The notes beneath the pieces were generated by a model, which worked only from the letters and a program-made list of their open reading frames with translations, was not told the origin of the DNA and did not search any database. The translations under genes and the position numbers were made by a program. Below, piece by piece: positions 53,832 through 61,800 of a DNA stretch of 64,000 nucleotides; the first letter of the stretch is position 1; each line of letters starts with the position of its first letter. This stretch comes from Sciurus carolinensis (lineage: Eukaryota; Chordata; Mammalia; Rodentia; Sciuridae), in assembly GCF_902686445.1 (NCBI RefSeq), contig NC_062232.1, positions 12,321,105 to 12,385,104 of the forward strand, given 5' to 3'.

Positions 53832-56800
53832 CAAACACATGTTAACAGTCTCCTTGCAGTGTTGCCACGATTAGAATTAAATCATCTTATTAAAACATGC
53901 TGGCTTTCTGAAACAAATAGTACCAAAAGCCCTATGAATGTTCCTCACAGTGTAATCCTTTGATAAATGTCAACTTAATTTACGATGTGGTTCCAATAAA
54001 GTTACTTAAAGCATTTCACTTCAGACTAAGATAAAATTCACATTAACTCATTCATCCTCTCTGTATTAAATACTTGAAGACTATCACATGGATTTGAAAT
54101 TTATTCTCTAGTATTTGAGCTTCTACTACATGTTCAACACTATAAGCAAGGTGTTGGGAAGGATTTGAGACATGTTCCTAAGGAGCTCAGAATTTAACAA
54201 GGAAAGCAAGACAGGGCTCAAGAACAATTATCAAGAATAAAACTTGAGGACTGGGGCTATAACTCAGTGGTAGAGCACTTGCCTAGCATGTGTGAGGCAC
54301 TGGGTTCAATCCTCAGCATCACATAAAAATAAATAAAATAAAGGTTAAAAAAAAGAATAAAATTTGAGCCAGGCACAATGTGCACTCCTGTAATCCCAGC
54401 AATTTGGGAGGCTGAGGCAGGAGGATCTCAAGTTCAAAGCCAGACTCAGCAGATTAGCGAGGCCCCAAGCAACTCAGCAAGACCCTATCTCTAAATAAAA
54501 TATAAAAATGGGCTGGGGATGTGGCTCGGTGGTTAAGCACCCCTGAGTTCAATCACTAGTACCAAAATAAAAAGAGAATAAAACTTAAACCAGATGTGGA
54601 GGCTGAGGCAAGTTCAAGGCCTGCCTCAGCAGCTGAGCAAGCCCCTGTCTCAAAATAAAATTTAAAAGGCTAGGGATGAAGCTCAGTGGTAGGGCACCCC
54701 TGGGTTCAATCCCCAGTACCACAAAAGAGAAAAAATAATCATAATAAACTTGAGTACTAAGTGGAATGATGCAGATGTTGGAGGGGGAGGGATCATAGTG
54801 AGCCCAGTTCCAGAATTCACTACTGTCTCTGGCTTCAGCTACCTGGATGGATCTGAAATCTTCTAACCCTACCCTCTCTTCCCAGCACTGAGTTTTGGAG
54901 CCATCCTGTCCTTGATATGTTGGGTGGCTCAACAATTACTCAAGCTGAATGCTTCCCAAACTAAACTCTTGTCCTACCACCACTTCGAAGCCTGCATCCC
55001 TTGGTGCTTCCATGATACAGCTAACAGCATCTCTCCCCACTAACTGGTTCAAGGTAGAAGTCTGGAAGTCACCTTGACCCTTGGTCTTTTCTTCGCCCAA
55101 TCGAGTCTAGTGGGTCATACAGCAAAACCGCCTGTGAATCTCTCTACGGCTACCACCCTAGACACACCCAGCCAGCATCTTTTGCCAGGATAATTGTAAT
55201 AATCTAACCAGGGGATGGTAAACTATGGCTCAGTGCCTGCTTTTATAAATAAAGTTTTAATTGCACACAGCTATGCCCATTCTTTTTGCTTTTGCAGTGC
55301 TAGAGATTGAGCCTGGGGCCTCACAAATGCCAGGTAAATGTTCTTTCACTCAACTACACCCCCTCCCTGCCCATCCCCTCTCATATTGTCTAAGGCTGTT
55401 TCACATTAAATGTCAGAGTTGAGAGGTTGTGACACAGATTCTCTGACCTGCAAAGTTGCAAATATTTACTAGCAGGTGCTTCACAGAAAAAGTTTGCAGA
55501 CCTCCCATCCTACGACCAAAGCATTTGTCTCACACCAGGAGAGTGGCCTTTTAAATGTTTAAAATCTGGGACTAGGAGTGTAGCTCCACAGTTCGAGCAT
55601 TTGCCTAGTATGTGCAAGGTCCTGGGTTCCATTCTCAGCTTAATTGTACCTCAGTGGCTGGTTGCTTCACTAAAAATAAAATCTCAACTCCTTTATGCAC
55701 CTGGGAAAGACCTTTCAGGATCTGGCCCTTGCACGAGTCTCTCATCTTACCTGTTTCCCTAGCCCTACTATCTGCTCCAAAATGAGCCACACTCTCTCTC
55801 TGCCCTTAAGGCCCCCCAACCAGTGTCCTTTTTCATCTACAGCTCGCTCTCTTTTTCCCTTCAGCCAGAAGGGAGATGTGTCCCCTCAGTAAGGTTGACC
55901 TTGAGCACCCACCAAAAGCAACCTGCATCCCCACAAGGCCACATGCCCAGTACCCAGCATGCTACACTGGGGATTAGATTAGTGATTGAAATGGAAAGAA
56001 AGGTCTCAAGATTCAACATATGTCCTAAGTAAGTGTTCTAGTTAACTGTTACCAAAACTACAACAGAACCAAACTAAGAAGTCTAAAAACCACCCTGCTG
56101 TGGAAGAGATGATTCCTTACTAACTTTAATTCAGATATCAAAACATAATTAAAGTTCAAACTTCCTAAGTATGGAAAGAATAGGAATATATGGTCAGGAG
56201 TAGATGACACACTCCTCTAATCCCAGCAACTTGGGAGGCTGAGACAGAAGGATCAATCACAAGTTCGAAGCCAGACTCAGCAACTTAGCAAGGCCCTACC
56301 TCAAAATTAAAAAACTAAAAAGGGTTAGGGATTGGGCTGGGGTTGTAGCTCAGTGGTACAGCACTTGCCTAGCACATGTGAGGCACTAGGCTCGATCCTC
56401 AGCACCACATAAAATAAATAAATAAATAAAATAAAGGCATTGTGTTCATCTACAACTAAAAAAAGATTTTTTAAATTAAAAAGTTCCTCCTCCTCTTCCT
56501 CCTTCATTCTTCTTCTTCTTTCTTCTTTCTTCTTTTTTATACAGTGCTGGGGAAAGCACTGAGGCCCTCACACATGCTAGGCAAGAGTTCTACCACTAAG
56601 CTACACTCCCAGCCCTTCTCTGATTTTTGGTGCAAGTATTCTGGGAGAGAATAGAGTCCAAAACTTTAAAACTTTAAACATTCTCCACGCCTGCCCTCAA
56701 GTGGCCATTGGTGGTACAGCATTTTCTCCATCTACTGGAAAGTTCCCTTTCCTGTGCCTCTGGGTCAAGGTTACCACTGTTGTTCAGAAACCTCCAGTTC

Positions 56801-58816
56801 CTCTTCTATGGGGTTTCACTTTCCACAGTTTATTACTTTTATTCAGTCACAGTTCAAAAATATTAAACGGAAAACTCTAGAAATAAATAATTCATAATTT
56901 TTTAAATTTTTATTATAATATATTGTTATAATACTTCTATTATTAGTCATTCTTAATCTTTTATACATTAAAATTTTATTCTAAGTATGTATGTGCAGGA
57001 AAAAACATAGTATATACAGGGTTTGATATTATCTGAGTTTCATACATCTAAGGTAATGTCTTGGGACATATCTGCCACAGGTAAGTGAGGAGATTACTAG
57101 ATCAAAAATTGGCTTTTTTGTTTTTGTTTTGTATTTGTGATTGAACCCAGGGGTGCTTTACCCCTGAGCCATATCCCCAGCACTTTTAATATTTCATTTT
57201 GAGACAGGGTCTCACTAAGTTGCTTAGGGCCTTACTAAATTGCTGAGGCTGCCTCAGCCTGTCACTGGGATTATAGGCATGCGCCACCACACCTTGCTCT
57301 GAGATTAAAAAATGAAGCAGCAGGGCTGGGGATATAGCTCAGTTGGTAGAGTGCTTGCCTCACAAGCACAAGTCCCTGGGTTCAACCCCCGGCACCAAAA
57401 GAAAAAAAATGAAGCAGCAGCAAATATATGGATTTTCAAGGCTGATTTTGTCTTTATTGAAGAAGTCACATCTATCCTTGCATCCTTGGCATCTGTTACC
57501 AGGCTAGTCCATATTATATGCTAAACGAATGGTGGTTAAGATGAATAAGTAAATTCAAGGGCAAAATAAGATAAAACAAAAAATAAATAATAAAGAACCT
57601 AGATATGACCAAAAAAGGGAATAATGTGCCAGGTACAGGCCTAAAATATTTGCTGCTTGTTGAGATGGAAACTTCAGTTTGAGATGTCACTGAGGATTCT
57701 TTTGGCATGGGTGCAGGGATGGGGTTCTCTCTATATTGCCTAAGCTGGTTGCCAACTACTGGGCACAGATACCCTCTGGTCTTAGCCTCCTGAGCAGCTG
57801 GGATTACAGGAACATGCCACCACACTCAGTTTTGTCACTGAGAATTCTTTTTTTTATTTTATTTTATTTTTGTACTAGAGATTAAACCCAGGGGCACTCT
57901 ACCACTGAGCCACATCCCCAGTCATTTTATTTTTTATTTAGAGACAGGATCTCACTAAGTTGCTTAGGGCCTCAATAAATTGCTGAGGCTGGCCTTGAGT
58001 TTGTGATCCTCCTGCCTCAGCCTCCCAAGACGCTGGGATTACAGGCGAGCACCACTGCACCCAGCTGTCACTGACAATCCTTGATTCTATTATGCTAGTG
58101 GAAATTTCAACAATTAAAAGTCTAAATCTGCAGTATACTTCTTTGTAAAAAGAAGACAGGGCTGGGGAGATAGCTCAGCTGGTAGAGTGCTTGCCTTGCA
58201 AGCACAAGGCCCTGAGTTTGATCCCCAGTACCGCAAAAAAAAAAAAAAAAAAGACCAAAAAAGTGAGGTACATTGGCCCCAGAATGAAACATAAAAGTTT
58301 AGTTCAAGGAAGATTCTCAAAAACAATATCCAGGGGTTCAGGGTATAGTTCAGTGATAGCATGCTTGCCTAGCATGCACAAGGTTGTGGGTTCCATCCCC
58401 AGGACTGCAAAATAAATAATATAAAATTAGAAAGGAAGCATTCTATCTTTCCTCAGGGAAAATTAGGAAGAAAGAAACATGCAATGAAAGAAATTTTGTA
58501 TAACACTCTACATTATGCATTCATATTATGTTGATTAGTCATACTATTACAATAGTATAATATATAGGTAACATGTGACATACTACATTCCTTTACACTG
58601 TTTATCAGTTGTACTACTAACACAATGGATCTTCTACATAGCATATTATCAATCTGCAAAGGCTTATAATGATGATAATAACAGTTCATGTATGCATATA
58701 TGTTTTGTTTTTGAAATAGTCTCGCTATGTTGGTAAGGCTGGCCTTGAACTCACAAACCTGCCTCAGATCTTGCAGGCAGCTTGGATTATAGGCATGCAC
58801 CCAGCTGGCAAGCATA

Positions 58817-58859
<43 letters not shown>

Positions 58860-61800
58860 GCTAGGGATTGAAACAAGGGGTGCTATACCACTGAGTTACA
58901 TCCCCAGTCCTTTTTTTATTTTTCGTTTTGACACGGGGTCTTGCAAAGTTGTCCAGGCTGACCTCAAGCTTGCAATCCTCCTGCCTCAGCCTCCTGAGTA
59001 GCTGGGATTACAGGTGTGTGCCATTGCACCTGGCCTGGTTAATGTGTATTTATTGAGCACTTCCTAAATGCCAGACAAGGCCAAGTGCTTTATATTATTG
59101 CATTTAATCTTCACAACGATTCTGTCATTATCATCTTGATGTTACAATATTACATTATTATCATATTATTATTGATGAGTACTTTTGAGTGATAAGAAGT
59201 AATGTGCTAAAATTAATATAGGCATCCTAATCCTGGCTAATAATTTTTGAGCACTTACTACATCTCTGATACTATTCTAAGCACTAAGTATAGTGACTTA
59301 ATTCTGAAAACAATGAGTTAAATGTTATTATGCCCATTTAGCAGATGAGTGAACTGAGGCATAGAGAAGTTAAGCAAACTTGCCCAACATCATACAGCTG
59401 GCAAAGGACCCACTTGGGCTAACTCAAGCAGTCCAGCACCAGACTCTAAACTGCTGAACACATCACTTGCAGTTGGTGTAGTGGTACACACCTGTAATCC
59501 CAGTTATTCAGGAGGCTGAGACAAGAGGATCACAAGTTTGAGGCCAGCCTCAGCAAATTAGCGAGGCCCTAAGCAACTTAGTGAGACCCTGTCTCAAAAT
59601 AAAAACTAAAAATGGTTGGGGATGTGGCTCAGTGGTAAAGCACCCCTGGGTTCAATCCCCAGAACCAAAATAAATAAAATAAAATAAAATAAAATTACAA
59701 AGGGGCTGGAGATATAGCTCAGAGGTAGAGCACCCCTAGGTTTAATCCCCAGTACCAAAAAGCCTCACTTGCAGGGTCACAGCAGAAATTTGAACCTGAG
59801 CGGTCTGACTCTAGGAATGAAGCTGTCCAACATTCTGTTCCCCTGCTTGATAATTAGATTAAATGACATTCAGATGAAGAGGACATAAATGTAATTCTCA
59901 CTCTGCACGTGAAGAGGAAAGGAAGAAGTTGAAAGCCATACACAAATGCCAAGTTCAGATACTACTTTCCTTCTTCTACCTCTCTTCCTTTCTTTCATCA
60001 GCTGATACTCCCTTCTCTACCATCTGACTTCCCGAACTCAGTCTCTCCAAAAGCACTCCAGGGCTGGGGATATAGCTCAGTTGGTAGAGTGCTTGCCTTG
60101 CAAGCACAAGGCCCTGGGTTCAATCCCCAGCACCACAAGAAAAAAAAAAAAAAAGATAATATGTACTAGGATACATTCTGTGGTCCATGAACCAGGCTGT
60201 CTGCAAGCTCCTCAAGAAAAAGACTGTGCCCATTCCAGGCCCAGGTCGTAACACTGACTTGATGAGTTACTGATCTGTCTCTACATGCAGATCACTGTGC
60301 AGCCCCCGCAGGAGTACATACAATTGTCTGTCTAATGACAATCTTGTGCACTGACTTGTGACCACAAGGGCAGGGACCCTCTATGTTGTTCCCCACCTCA
60401 TAGCCCAGTGTCCAGACCCAGGAGGTCACCTGTACCCATATGTTGAATGAACAAAGATCAGATGCTTAAAGACCCAGCAGGATATAAGTTTATAAAGAAA
60501 ATTTCCATGCTTGCCTCAATAACGCATATTTGGGGCTCTTCCTTATTACCGTCCACAGGCACCTTGGCTTGATTCATAACCCATTCCTGGATAGCATCAG
60601 TAATGTGGGGGACAACTGCAAAAAGAAGTAATAACATAGCTTATTTCACACTCATGAGAAAGGAAAGTACTTTCGATCTCCCAAGTGACCTGAAAGTCAC
60701 CTGGCAAATTAGACCAGCTGCAGGTCTCATGCTATTATCTTCCTTTACTGAAATGAGCATGTACTCATGCAATTTAGGTTGGGTCACCTAAATGTTAGGC
60801 CTAATGTTAAGTCACAGGGAATAAGACACAGGAAGTAGAAGTGCTATCTTTGATGAAACTAGAAAACACCTCTAATGCCAACTAAGAACTGTGCAAGGAG
60901 GGATTATGCCAAGCAAGTCGAATGCTAGACCACCGGGAAGGACCCAACTGGAGCACCAGGGGGAGGCCACCAAGGTCCACTCCAAGGGTGTGAATTAAGC
61001 CTACCCACTGACCAGGAACCCCTGCAGGGGTGAGGAGGCCCATGGCTGTTAGTGTCAGTGGAAGAGGTCAAAAGGGCACATCTCCACCTGCACTTGAAAC
61101 CCAGGGTTCCGACCAGAGGTGAACAGGTCGAAAGCTGCTCATCTCAGCTTGAAAGAACAAAAAGGTGACATGTCCACAGGTTCATAGAGACTCAACCCAA
61201 CCTCCTAAGTTGATGCAGGAAGTAGAAACGATGACCTTTGGGAGGCTGAGATGAAGGAACACGGAGCTCCACCTTAACCCTTAGGCTCCTCGGTGGAGGG
61301 AGAAAGTGGCCTCTGTTGGTGAACTTAGAACCATCCACAGCGCATGTGCACATGGGGTGTGCTGCACTCCACCTGTACCTGGTTGGCTCAGGAGTCAGAG
61401 CTCAGGGGTCCAAGGTCAGGGTCAGGACCCGGGTCAGGAGCCTTGCTCTCTCCCATCTTTGGGATATTTCAAGTGTGAGGTAGCAAATCCACCTCCAATG
61501 GGTCTTCCCAAGACCTACACTTGGGAAAAAAATCACCCCAGAAGCACGATTTAGCTGAGGTCTAAGCACATGGCCCAGTATCAAAGCTGATCTGATCTCC
61601 AACTGTCTACTTCTCAACTGGCTTCAACTTGAAAACAATTTAGAGGGGATGGGAGTTTTCACCTTCATAGGAACCAAAGGATACAAAACTCCACAGGGTG
61701 CCAAAGGAGTTCCTTCTAAGACAAAATAGAATCATCCCACCCAGGAAAAGGGTTAGTGAAAAAAATGTCAGGAGTCTGCAGATGCTACTGCCTGGCACTC

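Larger units (their letters stand above)
54920..55870 (+). repeat. L2-like LINE, interrupted
   Basis: CTGGAAGTCACCTTGACCCT, CAGGATAATTGTAATAATCT, then AAAGACCTTTCAGGATCTGG follow L2 order, with later insertions between. Confidence 0.5.
53331..60514 (-). other. CTPS2 intron with GC donor (7.2 kb)
   Basis: Begins (transcript sense) at the GC donor at 60514 and ends at TTCCCAG before 53330. It is dense in SINEs with L2 and MIR fossils. Nothing named in 53835-54245, 54740-54915, 55875-56190, 56620-57110, 57420-57700, 58430-58695 or 60160-60350. Confidence 0.9.

Noticed and set aside
61306..61554. 82-codon open frame in the GC-rich block
   Set aside because: No homology I can recognise and no splice context; the block is noted separately as unassigned.
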